From Phialocephala subalpina (taxonomy: Eukaryota > Ascomycota > Leotiomycetes > Helotiales > Mollisiaceae), in the NCBI GenBank assembly GCA_900073065.1, contig FJOG01000069.1, forward strand, positions 62,001 through 126,000: a stretch of DNA of 64,000 nucleotides. The letters are read 5' to 3'. The notes below the pieces were generated by a model. The model was not told the origin of the DNA. It was given only the letters and a program-made list of their open reading frames with translations, and did no database searches. Of the stretch, positions 33,201-45,540 are shown in pieces. Numbering within the stretch: position 1 is the stretch's first letter; every line of letters begins with the position of its first letter. The position numbers and the translations under genes are program-made.

Positions 33201-35018
33201 CGCATGCACTTGCTCCTCGTCCATCTCCCTCACCATCAACATCCACACCCCTATCTCAAACCCCAAGATCGCGATTTGGAAGCATCCTCCCCTTTCGCGA
33301 ACAGGCTCAAACCAACCTGCGTGTGGCAAGCCACATCACATGGGCCCACCAATCACCCCTCCCTTTGATTCCTCGAAAATCCGGGGTAAGCGGCCATAAT
33401 CAACTGTCTCGTAACGCCCATCACATCTCACTCTCACGCGTCGTCACCTGTTCCTTCTACCTCTTCCTACTCGCTCCTAAGCCGACGTCAACCTCTCTTA
33501 TCCAGTCAATCTTCGTCTTCCATGGTAGCCTTCCAGCGAAGGTGAGGTGATACTGAAGCCATAATGAAACAGCTCTGGAATGATCGAAAATAACGTGCTT
33601 CGGACCGTTTGATCAATAAGCTGTCGTGCATAAGAATACAGCGAACACGCGGTCCAAGCTCCTATCTTGCTTGCAAGGTGTGTTTGCCATCGGAAGAGGC
33701 CGATGATGCGAGCGAATGCAAGGACACAAGGTTATCAGCAGCCGCAGGTCTCACCGGAACGTGTTCCTGCTTGGCTTGGCCACCTTGGCGACTCATGCAT
33801 TGCGACGTTCGGGACACTTCGGGCTGGGCTGAGTGGAGATCAGCAGGTTGTTGGGACCGTATGCGGAGCATGAAGCATGGTGGCGGTGAGGAACGATGAA
33901 GCCGTGCCGAGCTTGTGCCGTTTCAATAAAGATTGTTGATATCGGGAGAGCAGGTAATATCGGTCGGGCGACACAGCATACTCGGTCTGCGATGTAACAC
34001 CGGGCTGACGGGTTGGCTACCCGTATCCGGTTGCATGCCGCATGGAAGAAAATAGGAATGCAGGGAACAGAAGCAGGGACTTTCTAGTGTAGAGCCTCAA
34101 TAGGTGTTGAAGATTCGTTTCCATGGTTGCGGTGAGAAATTCTAACCTTTAGGACAAAATTCGATATACTGTTCCACCTTCCAATGCAACTCTGACCTGA
34201 CCCGGCTGACGACTGAGGCCGCGCCGCTCGGCATCTCTCCCTGTACTACTCGGGATCACCAAACAGGTTGCTGACCACCAGAATTGTGCCCGAATACGGA
34301 TTGTCAAGCAGGAATGGGACAGGAGAATACCACTTTGGGTTTTTTTGATGCCGAGGCTGGACTGAACAAGCATTGAAGTTTCAGGAACGAGCTCTGTCAG
34401 CGATGTTCCAATTTTGGGACTTGAGATGAGGAGGTGATTCGTGGAAGTACCACCAGCCATAAGCCTTTGAGATTGAGCCCGAGGCCGAAAGCAGCGGTTG
34501 GATGAAGTCTTTGTCTCTCGTGGTGAGAATTGAGGAGATCATGCAGAAGGGAAGTTGTTCGACAGGAGGAAGGAGCTCGAAGCAAAAGCTCAACCTGGAA
34601 GCGGGGTGTTTCACGTGACGGAACTTGTTCCAGGCTGCTTTTTGCATCATCAGCTTCATCTCAATCATTGTCAGCTCCCTGCCTTTGAACTTCTCCTGTC
34701 GCTCTTTTCAAGATCCAAGAGTAGCACCTGGGTATCGTGAGTGTTGTAAAGCTGCAACATGATTGAGGTCGTTCCTTCTGTCCTTGCTCGTACCATCCCA
34801 CTTTTCAAATCGTCTTCCTGCAAGGTCCTTCCTCTTGCATCTTGTCTAAACATGCAAAGCTCAATTCCCAGAATCTATTGACCAATTGATCTATACCCAC
34901 AATGATCCCTTTCTCGGTTTCAGTGGGAAAGACCTTATCCTGGTTGTTCCTGGAGCCTCTTCTCTTCATCAATCTCTTGGATGTACACCACTCACTGTAG
35001 TGGAAACTTTCCCCGAAT
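27292..35018. other. 7.7-kb region without a supportable gene
   Basis: Open frames are short on both strands, none shows a known domain, and none chains through good splice sites. The first kilobase is probably the long 5' leader/promoter of the kinase, and the last few hundred bases the promoter of the Zn2Cys6 gene. Short features seen: an ATGGC run near 28915-28935, a poly-A tract near 29941, and similar CCAATATC-containing stretches at about 30472 and 30518. Composition is not AT-rich, so this is not RIP-decayed repeat DNA. Long non-coding RNAs are possible but unsupported. Confidence 0.5.
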
Positions 35019-37002
35019 ATGAACCCCACTCCTCCAGTTCCATCCAAACTACCCACACGATCGCGCAAGGCAACTCAGGGACGCAGAGCACCGCTTGCGT
35101 GTGAGTCCTGCAGGTCAGAAACCCATTTCCCTCGCCAGAATTGACGAAATCTAATGAGATGAAAGACAACGAAAAGTCAAGTGTTCGGGAGAATGGCCTG
35201 TATGCCGGTCTTGCAAGCAGCGTGGGACCGCCTGCGTATACTCAGACAACCACATACCTCTGAGGGAGTCAAATGCACTCGATGTTACTGCTTCGTGAGT
35301 GCTCCATTCTATGCCAATGTCTCCACTAATATTTCATAGACTTCCAAGCCAGAGCATATTACAGAAAGCTAACAATGGATTCTTCGATCATTTTGGTGAC
35401 TCTGTATTCTGCTTTCTGCGGAAACATTCCTTCCTGGAGGACTTCGATCATGGGCGCATTCCAGTCTCCTTGCAACTTTGTATCCTCGCTGTTATGGCAC
35501 GATTCGTTGAGCCTTGCTACAAAATTTATGGTGGCACGGTCGAGGCAAGTGAGCACTTCGCCAGTCTCGCACGTTCCTCAATCCTACCAACTTACGACGA
35601 CATCAATCTCACGAACATGCAATGTCATCTCCTGCTCTGCATCCATGGCATTGGTCACGGGAATGAGCATCAAGCATGGATGCAGCTTGGTGTTGCTACC
35701 AGGATTGCTCAAGCCTTGAGACTCTTTGACGAGAAGTCGTATCGTGGAGTTACTGTTGTCTACGGGGAGACGAAACGAAGGATCTTTTGGTGCTGTTTCG
35801 CCCTCGATCGACTACTTGCCAACGGAAACGACAGGCCTCTCACTTTTTCTGCATCCTCTGTTACCACTCTGCTTCCAACCACAACGCAAGACTTCTACCT
35901 GGGTCGAAAGTCGAGTACAGGACTACTGAGAGAGTCAGGCAATCTCGAATCTGACTCCCTGTTTGCATCGACGATTCGAATAGTAGATATCCTTGGCCGG
36001 ATCGTCGATTGGTGTGGAGCTGGTGGCAGACATGAGGATGCTCGATGTCCATGGGTTCCTGGGATGCCAATCACAGAATTCGGGCGAGAGTTGCAGCAGT
36101 GGAAAGACTCGCTTCCAAGTCACATGCAGCTGGAAGATGCGAACTTCTCTGCTCATGTTGCAAATTCCGAGGGAACAGCGTTTGCATTCATCCATCTCAT
36201 GTATTTCAACGCTCTGTGCCATCTATACCGCGAATATCTACCACTGGCTCCTCCACCCTCTTGGGATCCTTCGAACGGTCCTTGCGATGGTCCGGATCTC
36301 TTATCGCCTGACAAAGAGAATCCAGAGTGGTGGAGGCTGTCCATTTGTCAAGGTATTTTTGCTGCCAGAGAGATCTCTCGCATCTACACTGCTTTAGTCC
36401 AGTCAGGAACCAATGCTTCCGTTCAGCCGCTGCTAGGATACTGCTTGATGACATCGAGTACCTTTCACATCTTCTGCTTCATTCATCGCTGGAAGAGTTG
36501 CGAGGAATGTGTGGGAGAACCAGCAAGGGCAGTGCTTCTGTCTGATCTCAGTCACTTGGCTGTTCTGCAGGAGAGCTGGCCAGTTGCAGCACACTGGGTG
36601 AGTTCTTTCCTGCCAACTATTTGACATGACTGACACTCCAAGATTAAAATCCTCCGACGATTCTTCGAGAAAGTCAGTTCCGTCAAGAAGAAAGGAGTCG
36701 TCGATCCCGCCGTCAAAGACCCTGACATCAGTCTCATCAGAGCCAAAGTCTATCATTTTGATCGCTCCGACAAAGATCCCGATGGCTGGCCACAGAACCA
36801 ACCTTCAGCCGCGAACGACATGTTCTCATTGCTTGACCCTGAGACCCAGACGGAGGCTCCAGATGACCAGCAGGAAACGAATCAGCTCACCGGATTCGAC
36901 GTCAGCAGCGATACGTTACTGGACGAGTTATGGGGACCCTGTACCATTTCTCCATCATATTTCAACATGATGTCAAGCCTAACTGGTTGGCCGCAAGCCT
37001 GA
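35019..37002 (+). CDS. Zn2Cys6 transcription factor with fungal_trans domain
   Basis: Exons are 35019-35113, 35166-35294, 35340-36597 and 36643-37002, giving 613 aa. All introns are 45-52 bp and in phase. The first splice completes a binuclear zinc cluster, CESCRQRKVKCSGEWPVC then CKQRGTAC, near residues 29-56; this fits Cx2Cx6Cx6Cx2Cx6-7C. A middle homology (fungal-specific transcription factor) domain follows, with GIGHGNEHQAWMQLGVATR, ALRLFDE, ETKRRIFWCCFALDR and GRPLT-like NDRPLTF. The protein ends with an acidic tail (LLDPETQTEAPDD) that may be the activation region. It should be a DNA-binding regulator of CGG-half-site promoters. The target pathway cannot be inferred: its neighbours are a gene desert and a hypothetical gene, so no cluster is evident. 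Confidence 0.92.
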
Positions 37003-37346
37003 ACGCCCATGTAAACACGGTCCTTCCAACGATCGACGCTCCGTTCGGCTCCGTGTAGCTCATCATCTAGGCAACACTCAAAAGCAAACTTCCCCCTGCA
37101 CAAAGCCGCCAAATTCTGCAGGGACAGTCCATTCTTTGATAAACTCGTTCAATCTTCGATTTCTGGGCATTAATGTTGCCATCCGTCTCAAGCTAAGCCC
37201 CCTTCCGAGCGAAAGTTGGCCGTTCTCGATTTCGCCGACACCCTCGCGCTTTCCTTCACCATAATCATACACAACTACTTCACATGTGTCTTTCGACTTT
37301 GGCTTCTCAACTTCAATCTTTAGTCTTCACCTCCAGCGTCTCCAGA
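37003..37346. other. Intergenic spacer
   Basis: No coding signal. It holds the 3' end of the regulator gene and the promoter of the next plus-strand gene. Confidence 0.5.
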
Positions 37347-38283
37347 ATGTCGGCTTCTTTGCAGAAGCGTCCACACCAGAATGAATCTCCTCCGCCTCCA
37401 ATACAGGGTCGAGTCGACGGGTTCTCAACCTGGCCAAAGCGGCCCCATTGCCTCAGATGTCTTGAACTTCTCGTGATAAATCCGACTCATGCTCGTATCA
37501 CCGAAGGTCCCAGCAATTGCAACTATTATACCGAAGTGAACAAGTCTTGCCGCAAAGTATGTTCGTCCCCAACCATTTCCTACAACTTCTCTCGTACTGA
37601 CACGCAACATGTTCCTCAATAGCTTCATGAGGACTCTCTAATATTTGAGGATCCTGCCGATGGCTTAGCTCTCATCCTCAAGACCTTATGGTGATGCACG
37701 AAAAGGCTATCAATAACGAGAACAAGAAATGGGAAACTCAGGAAGAACGGGAAGATGCCTATCCAGTCGAGGGACACGACTTCCATCCTTGTTTTCTGAT
37801 TCGGCACATATGCTAGAATTTCGAGACGTTCAAGAAACGTGCCAATTTTTGACTCCAGAAAATTCTATTCCTGAAAATCGTTTGATTGGCACATTCCCTA
37901 CCGTCCCTAGGGCAAGTCAACTCCCTACCCTACTTCGATGTCGCATTCTGACGGGGAATAGGAATTCATCAAGCTACACAAACATTCTCGAGAGTTCAAG
38001 GCCAAGGTGGTAGCGGCTGAGAAAGCAAATGAGCCGAAGCAGGCTCCTCCTCAGGAGAACACACTACACTCACTTCTTGGTGAATTGATCAACGAAGTTC
38101 GAGGGCTCAAGGAAGTCTACATGCTCACAGTAGGTTACTTCTGAATTTCTGTCGTTTGAATCATATTCATAATTGACTTTGAAATAGCACAATATCGTCG
38201 AATCAGAGGTCGATGGTGCAGGTGAAGTACCGGAAGGTGTCTCGGTAGAGGTTCGTCGTCACTTTACGACTTCTTCCTTTTGA
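37347..38283 (+). CDS. Hypothetical Cys-containing, coiled-coil protein (exons partly unresolved)
   Basis: Exon 1 (37347-37556) encodes PHCLRCLELLVINP and NCNYYTEVNKSCRK, a spaced-cysteine pattern seen in short fungal proteins of unknown function. After an intron at 37557-37622 the frame reads LHEDSLIFEDPADGLALILKTL and stops. An overlapping frame (MVMHEKAINNENKKWE) continues the expected helix, so a frame break near 37690 is likely. Exons 37962-38129 (HKHSREFKAKVVAAEK, helical) and 38188-38283 (HNIVESEVDGAGEVPEG, stop at 38281) join in phase. The middle splice sites are not settled. It might be a functional gene with an assembly error, or a decaying one. No function is assigned. Confidence 0.4.
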
Positions 38284-39784
38284 TGATTTGATCTGGGGCT
38301 CGGGCTCGGGCTCGGGCCATTCGGATTCTAGTGTTGAGACGCCTGATGTGTTGAGGAGCTGGGAAGCGGAAAGGCAAACAGAGCAATGGCATCTCGAGTC
38401 CATGTTCATAATCATTGTGTAACTTGTGCAGAGGACGTAACTGCCACACTCTTTCCTTCGCCGCGAAACCAAAAAGCACTCACTTCACAGGCCAAACGTC
38501 CCCGCCCATCTGTATCAGGCTTTCTTTCACACGAACGCTCAAATTCCCGTCAGCGCCTCGAAGTGATTGCTCTACAGAGAGAGAAATTACCAAGTACCGA
38601 CTTCCAAATCCCGGGATTCTTTCAGAACAATATACATACAAAACGTCAAACGTCAAACGAGAAGAAAATGGATGGCCTCCTTCTAAACGAAAATCAACTC
38701 TATGCTACTATAGCAGCAAAAGAAAGAAGATAAACTTCTACGCCGAAGGTCTATGTCCGACCGACGCTACATCTGCCAAATCGACGACCTAACTAACTCT
38801 TAGCGGAACGTGAAAGTTGTAAAGCATATTTATTGCATCCGTATAGACAAGCCCAATTTTGCACCGTGGATGAAAGTTAAGTGCAGGTTGAATTGAAGGA
38901 AGTGCTCTGGGTAGAGAGCGGTTGTGAGGACGGGAGGAACTGGCGAGGATGATGTTGGCTGGGGAGGATGTTGGCTGGGGATACGTGTGTCTAAGCGGAA
39001 GTAAGTATGGGAGATAATGAATTCTTAGGATGTGTTGGCTTATTGGCAGGATGGTGTTGACTTGGATCTGGCAGAGATGAAGACGTGGGAGGGAGGTTGG
39101 GAGAACGCATCTGTGTTGAAGAGCCTGCATTGACCGGCATCCTTCAGTAAGACTCTAGTAAAGTGGTCATTGCAGTGCGTTGATACAGGTTCGGGTTGCG
39201 TATTTTCACTAAACTAATCGGACCCAGTTGAGCAAGCCTACGAACAAATTGCACAGAACAATGAGGAATCTCTTAAAGCAGCTTATCTGGATGGTAAAGC
39301 AAGATCCATGAAGAAATTGAAACCAAGTAATCGACGAAACCAACTCAAGTAACGTCCCTCCCTAGGTGGCGAGAAACCTACCGTGCCGGGAAAAATGATA
39401 AGTACTTTGACTTTAAGTATCTTAAACTTTGTACACATATCAATATCTCTAATTTTTTTTGTACAAGTCGTGTTCCGTAGCCACTCTTAAACACTCTAAA
39501 CTCCTGTTACTAGAAAATTATTTTCGCATCGTCGCCTTTGCGCCTAATTTGCGGAAAGTCCCCCTTTATAGCATAATAGAGCTCCTTTACTATAGCTCTA
39601 CCATCGAGCTCTTATTACTCCCGATACTTATAAAAGGGTCTTATCTAAGCTTTAAAGCCTTATTACTATACTAGAATCGTTATTAGCAGTGTGGCTACTA
39701 TGGCGCGCAAATTCATACGCGGGTCGGTACCTCGAATCAAAGCGACGAACGATTTTTGGTTAGTGTAAAACGACCCCGCACGTC
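38284..39784. other. Intergenic / repeat-border region
   Basis: It contains a short GGGCTC triplication near 38295. A coding-like fragment near 39227-39350 (AYEQIAQNNEESLKAAYLDG) has no partner exon. From 39400 sequence becomes AT-rich, leading into the transposase relic. No intact gene. Confidence 0.45.
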
Positions 39785-40213
39785 CTATAAAATGCCCACA
39801 ACTGTCGCTTTCATTGATATACGGGTTATTTTCTCGTTGTTCTGCTCGAAAGGTAACATGTTTTCATCTAAGAGAATCGCTCGCTCAGTAAAAGCATTCT
39901 CGGCGACGTCTGTTATCTTCTGGATGCTTAATTTAGTGTAGGTATCAACTACTTCTTGCCGTGCGAGGCTCATTTCAACGCTTTTGCGCAGAACTACTAA
40001 GTTTTCGAAGTTTGTTGGAACCTTCGGGGTCTCGAGATGATGGAGCATATTATCGCCTTTACTATTGACGACCAGTGCGCTACAGTACTTCACCTCCGGC
40101 TTCTGGATTTCTTTTAGCACTCGCTCTGGATTGAACGGGCGAAGTCTGGTCTTCGACCAGCCTGAGATAATATTTCGAGAATTTATTGCTTTACGTCGTG
40201 CGCGATCGTACAA
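39785..40213 (-). pseudogene. Truncated pogo/Fot1-type transposase relic
   Basis: About 140 codons on the minus strand match the C-terminal part of pogo-superfamily (DDE_1, CENP-B-like) transposases. The hallmark is NIISGWSKTRLRPFNPERVL, equivalent to the N-I-x-x-G-W-x-x-T-G-L-x-P-F-N-P block after the DDE core. The catalytic core and the N-terminal DNA-binding domain are missing, and flanking sequence is AT-rich with stops. It is a dead remnant, not an active element. Confidence 0.7.
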
Positions 40214-40324
40214 AAGAGTGAAATGCTGCTTTTTGTATTCTACTCCGAAGCACGCTTACAACGAGCGCTAACTATTATGTGAAGGAAAGAAACGAAATAG
40301 GTGGGCCATCATGGTACTCTACAC

Positions 40325-41011
40325 TCAGTTACTTTTTGTCTTATCTAAAATAAGAATAGAAGTTCCATCCGTTTTTCTGCCTTCGGGAAAGGAGTGAGTT
40401 CTAGGGGGAGCGTGCGTGCCTACAAGCTCAACCTCTTTAGCCAGCTCTCGTTTTCGCATACGTCTATAATAAAGAAACCTGTCCGGAACATTCCCCTTTT
40501 TACTCGTGGGTAGGGCTTGAACCAACTCTATTTCTTCGTCCAAGGCGGCGTATTCGAGTTCCCCATCATCATCCTCCCACTGTGAGCGCAATTCTTCAAA
40601 TGCACTCTCCCCTTCGTCTGAAGACTCACTTGCTCTAGGAAATCTGGCCCTTAGATGTGCCTCGTCGAGACCGAAGAACGCGAGGGTCTCTATCCTGGTT
40701 TCATTTTGAATGCCCGGGATGTACATCCTGCCCGGAAAATTCACGATGTAAGAAGGATGCTTCCGGACCCATGCCTCGTAGGCGTCGTCATTTGGATCAC
40801 AAAGTTTTTCATAGCTCCTCCAGAGTTCCCATGACAACCCCGCATTTCCAATTTGTCGACGGTGCAAGGGCCAATACTTGGCGGCATAATCAAAGAACCC
40901 GAGATCTGCAAGTTGTTCTTCCAATTCTTCAGGGTCGAGATTCGGGTCCTTCCTTCGAAGCCCTGCAATCTTGGCTCCAACGATGCGAATATACTTCACA
41001 CAGATATTCAA
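40325..41011 (-). pseudogene. NLR-like (NACHT-ankyrin) C-terminal fragment
   Basis: The frame of about 228 codons starts without a proper N-terminus. It contains CVKYIRIVGAKIAG, LADLGFFDYAAKYWPLH and ETRIETLAFFGLDE, the region that in fungal NACHT proteins links the winged-helix segment to the ankyrin repeats (compare YLSF...[13 protein letters not shown] in the gene at 1588). The P-loop and ankyrins are absent, and an in-frame stop lies just upstream. The acidic C-terminal portion (EDDDGELEYAALDEE) seems to be read-through of non-homologous sequence. It is probably a relic left next to the transposase fragment. Confidence 0.5.
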
Positions 41012-41481
41012 AAGAAAGAATTGTGCCTTATTCAGAAGATGCTATATCAGTTAGCATTCGTTGATTTGAATAAGCAATCTCTTGATTATCATGGGTCGCT
41101 TATTTGGAGCATGTACAACGTATTTTCGGAGCGCACGCTGGGTAAAGATGTTGAGTCGGAGTCACGTGCTTTGCCTTTGCGCATCACGTGTAAGAACGTC
41201 CCTTCAGAATTCGCCCTTTCCGTAACATCCATCCTCAGCTCGACCGGGCCATTGGGAAACTTTGTAGCATGGCAGATTCAAAGGCGTTCTTCGTCGCGTG
41301 GGCAGCATGTCATTGTGGCTAAGTCCCACCTACAACGACCTGCATGAGCGCACAGCCTGACAGCTCAGAGCTTCAGCCATTTTCGATCAAAACTCCAAAT
41401 CCTCCCATCATCAACGAGGTTTAACCTTCACGGCTGCTTACTATCCGTTTCCACCAACCTGTCTCATGAGCATGCCTAGCA
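41012..41481. other. Intergenic, divergent from the NLR relic
   Basis: No gene is recognised. It should contain the promoter of the gene starting at 41482. Confidence 0.45.
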
Positions 41482-44400
41482 ATGTCGTTTGGCTGGTCCG
41501 CTGGCGACATCGTTGCAGCCTTGAAATTGCTGCATCAGATTAGCAGCGCTGTCAGAGATTCAGGCGGAGCCTCGTCTGAATTCCAAGATACCCTTTCATT
41601 CCTCTACACATTGTCACGAACTCTACAACACCTCAATGCGCTGCAAGCAACACCTTTGGATCCAGATCTAGCCAACAATTTGCAAGAACAATGTGATCAC
41701 ATTCGGGTGCCGTTGACAGCCTTTCTCGACGATGTTGGACGAAGGTTCGGCCCTGCTCTTAGTATGAATAGTCGAAGGAAGAGGATATTTGCTGTTCCGC
41801 GGATGATACAATGGACAGTTTCGGACTCGAAGAAGACTAAGGGACTTAAAGACCGGATAGCTGTTCCTATGGCTGCAGTTGGCCTAATGCTCAGTCAACA
41901 GATTATGTGAGTGTTTAATGGGTAGTTTTATTTAACGTGTTGTTGCTGATCTTTCCAAGTCAGACCACTTTGGCAATGCCTGAGAACATTCAAGATCGAA
42001 TGTCTCACCTTATTGATACAGCTGTCGATACTACGATAATACCTGCCACGCAACAGGTCGACAATAAACTCACGACTCTTTCGATAACACAGGCATCTTC
42101 TGCCGACACGATTACACGAAGCTTGAAGGAGATTGGAACAACGACAGATATAATACATACCAAGTCTCTCGAAGGCCGCGAGGCTACGACAAGACTGGAA
42201 AGCTACCTTGAACGGATAGTTATATCACAAGAGTCATTTTCCAAGGCGAACGCAGGCCTGTGTAACAAGCTTGGAGATATCTCAATTGCGCAGTCGGCGT
42301 CCACCGATATTGTTATGCAAACCGCACGACAAGCAGGCAAGAAGACTGAAAATGCCATTCAAATGCACGCTCTCGAGACCCGCGCCCAGTCATCAAGTCT
42401 TCATAAGAAGCTTGAAGAAGTTGATACCTCAGTCAGCGCTATGCACAGTCTCTTACGTGATCTTTCTATCTCCGAGATTCATTCGAATTCAGATTTATCC
42501 AACATTGAGGTTGAACGAGCTATTCAAAATATTCTTGGGGGCATTTGGGTGCTCTTATCAAGACTTCAACTTCTAATTCGCGAACTTCTGTAAGCATTAC
42601 TTCATCGGCATACCGTGTTTACTGATAAGAGCAGGATGCTGCTTGCTCCGTACCTCATTGCTTTCTACCGTATTAAAGTCCAAGGCTCCCTACAATATGA
42701 TGACCATTTCATGTTTGAAGATGCCATTGGTCGAATCAAACGGCTCCCCTGTGCCCAGTTTCAACATTGGACTGTGAGTACCTTTTCCTCCTGCATCAGA
42801 ACTCTCTTCTAACGCGCATACAGGAATTTTATGACTTCCTTCTCGAAAGCTTCAAAGATGCGCCAGGGTTATCACTAGTTCTCGACGAAAGATTCAGAGT
42901 CATGAATAGGTATAACGACTATTCCATTAGCAAAGAAGCTTGGCGAGCCGTCATCCAACCTAAATCCAAGATTACAATGGCAATGATCTTGGATACCAAG
43001 GTTGTTACGCAAGGACGATGCATAGACCTCTTATGCTCAGGCCGAGTCTCATTTCCAACCACTGGAACCACTTCTATCTGGTGATTTTAATCTTTCTCAC
43101 GTGCTTGCCGATTGCTGATTGAGACGTACAGCCCGGTCTGTGGCAAAAACCTTTCTCTTTTACCCTCCGATGACATGAGCCCAAGCCCTAATTCTGCGAT
43201 AAACGAAATACTTCGGCCATATCGAGCAAAAGCCAAGAAGGAAGCCTACCCTGTGACTTCAGCCAAAGATATTGTGTCAAAAATGGGCTCAAAGAATCCC
43301 CAACCTGGCAATCCGGAAAACAGCAACCTGACACCATCATATGACTCAGAGGAGGAGATTGCTGCTTTCAAGCGAGTGATGTTGCGAAGGACATCTGAAG
43401 AAATCACGCTGAGCGAGCTGGTTCCCCCGCAAGCGAAGTGTATGACTGGAGCTCAACGAAGTACAGTCAAGGCCGCCCTGAACGCCGCATTGGAAGAGGG
43501 AAAAAACTTTGGATCTGCTAAGGCCGTTAACGACTTTCTCAAGGATCTTATTTCTGAAGAATTGCTTTCTAACTCAAGCATAGAAATATTTGATTGCTAT
43601 CTCAGCCTCCAGGAGGATCGAACCAGACAGCTCCTATCTCCTACATACACGAATCGGTCGTTGTCGAATATATCCGAGACAAGCCTGGATGGGGAGGATA
43701 CATCGGAGAAGAGCGATCTTGTAACTCCTGTATTCGAGTCAGAAGTAAGTTGCATTTCCAGCTGCAGGTACATATACTCTCGCTGACGGGTGGTAATCCC
43801 CAGGACCGATTCCCAATCAGCTTCTACCGCTCCCGCTTTGATGATTTTCAAGTCCTTACCGCGAGACGCTGCAAAGGTGCAGTTAGTTATATCTCAGAAG
43901 CGGCTGTGCGCAGACACCATTTGAAGGTGCGGAGGGACAGGACAATACTCGCTTGGTCCTATACAGGAAAGCAGGCATACACTAGCTGCGAAATTGTGAG
44001 CGCAGACCTAACACCCTTATGCGAGGTCGCCTTGGCCGAGGAGTGTAGGAAAGAAGATACGGAAGAGATTGACGAGAAGGAGGAAAGTGCAGTCCTCAGA
44101 CTCGGGGGTACGCTCCACGCCGCTTCTTATGAGATCGATGTCTACCAGACGACCCTTGCCACCACTGTCGACAACTTCAAGAACGTTGAATCAATTCGCA
44201 GAACAACGCTGTGTTCAAGGGACAAAGGTGTTAAGTTGGACAGACAACTGCAAGAGATTCGGGATGCGTTGCAGCAAGCGGGAAAGGCCGTAAATTGGAT
44301 TCCACGCGATATGAACGGCAACTTTCATCTTGGACCAAGGGAGCTCGTAGCGTGGATACTCACTTGGAAGAAAGTCGCATATGCGCATGAGGAGTTATTG

Positions 44401-44508
44401 GGAATGTGTAGTGTTGAATTAGCGGAACTGAAAGTTGAGATGGCTAAGTTGAGTGACGCCAGTAAACGATATCATCCCGAAATCTTTTTCTTCGAGCACG
44501 TGCGATAA
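41482..44508 (+). CDS. Fungal STAND-N/ubiquitin-like-domain protein
   Basis: Exons are 41482-41906, 41960-42589, 42635-42773, 42824-43080, 43132-43744 and 43804-44508, giving 922 aa, all in phase. Residues 1-145 match the fungal STAND N-terminal type (MSFGWSAGDIVAALKLLHQI, SGGASSEFQDTLSFL). A long helical region follows, with repeated SI.QA.S.D motifs. Residues about 360-450 resemble the ubiquitin-like domain often found in such fungal proteins (FMFEDAIGRIKRLPCAQFQHW, SISKEAW, KSKITMAMILD). A WCPVCGKN Cys pair comes next, then a Ser/Glu-rich stretch and a C-terminal charged domain. There is no NTPase motif, so this is not an NLR itself but shares its N-terminal module. It may be a signalling adaptor; that is inference. 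Confidence 0.75.
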
Positions 44509-45540
44509 TAGATATAAATAATACTAAGCGATAAAGCGAAAAAGAATACAAAACTCTATATAGGGCCAAGAGATTAATTATCTCAATTAATTACTAATAC
44601 TATTATAAGTTTCGGGATTAGCTTTTTTATATTGCGCTAAATACGCTTTTTTCCTCCGAATAAAAAGATATAAACTAATATTTTCTTTGAAAATAGTTCG
44701 CATTTTAAAAAGGTTTTAAGCTCTATTTATATGGATCGATACTAAAACGAGACTAGAGAGTGAATTGCGTTTGCATTTCAAGGAGTTTAAATTATATATA
44801 CAAATTATAAATTTTAACGGTATTAAGTATCGCGTGGAATGATTATATCGACTTGCATTATAGCCTGGGTGATCTAGCCACCCTTTTTACGACTATTTAC
44901 CTCTATGTACTGTACTTTACTCGTAACGCGCGCTCCGCACGTAAAAGGGGTGAAGGAGAAAACACGTGATGTGAAGAGCTGGTCACGTGTAGATCACACG
45001 ACACAGTCAAACTCCTCCGTCTGGGGAAATGTGAGCGCGACCAATGATGTTCGAAGAGGAGTGCCTTTGCCAAGAGAAAGAATCCTCGCTATCGGTGACA
45101 TTGTCTGGGTGAGGATCGAAGATCTCGTTGCATTGCGTCTTGCACGGCCGCTGGAAATTTGCGGAAGAAAACGAGAGAGCAATGTGTCATCGGTGTTCTG
45201 TGTGGCAGAAGCTGGTGTCATTTGCTTATCTCAGCGAGCCAATGGTATTATGGCTCCCCGCTGCGAGACGCTAGCTCGAACAGGCGCAAAACGTTGGTCA
45301 GCGGAGGCCATCAACTTCGTAGAAGCTGCTTCTTCGGCTTCTCCACATGAGCTCTCTGATGTGAGAATTGATCAAATCGCTGTGAATCATTGCTCATCAG
45401 TTTCTAGCATATATTCATAGCTCGTTCAAGTGACCCGAAGATATTGACGGCTCTTTGTTTCATTAGTAATCTTATCATAGACCAAGAACTTTACCTGTTG
45501 AAGGAGTTTTGGAAGATGTGGGAGGGACCGCCAGAATGCC
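44509..45540. other. Gene-poor region
   Basis: AT-rich to 44900. A GC-normal segment at 44905-45420 has a plus-strand frame of 171 codons with no recognisable motif; I treat it as non-coding. No gene is called. Confidence 0.4.

Noticed and set aside
44905..45420. 171-codon plus-strand frame in the gene-poor region
   Set aside because: No recognisable motif, no splice partners, and flanked by AT-rich decayed DNA; likely chance.
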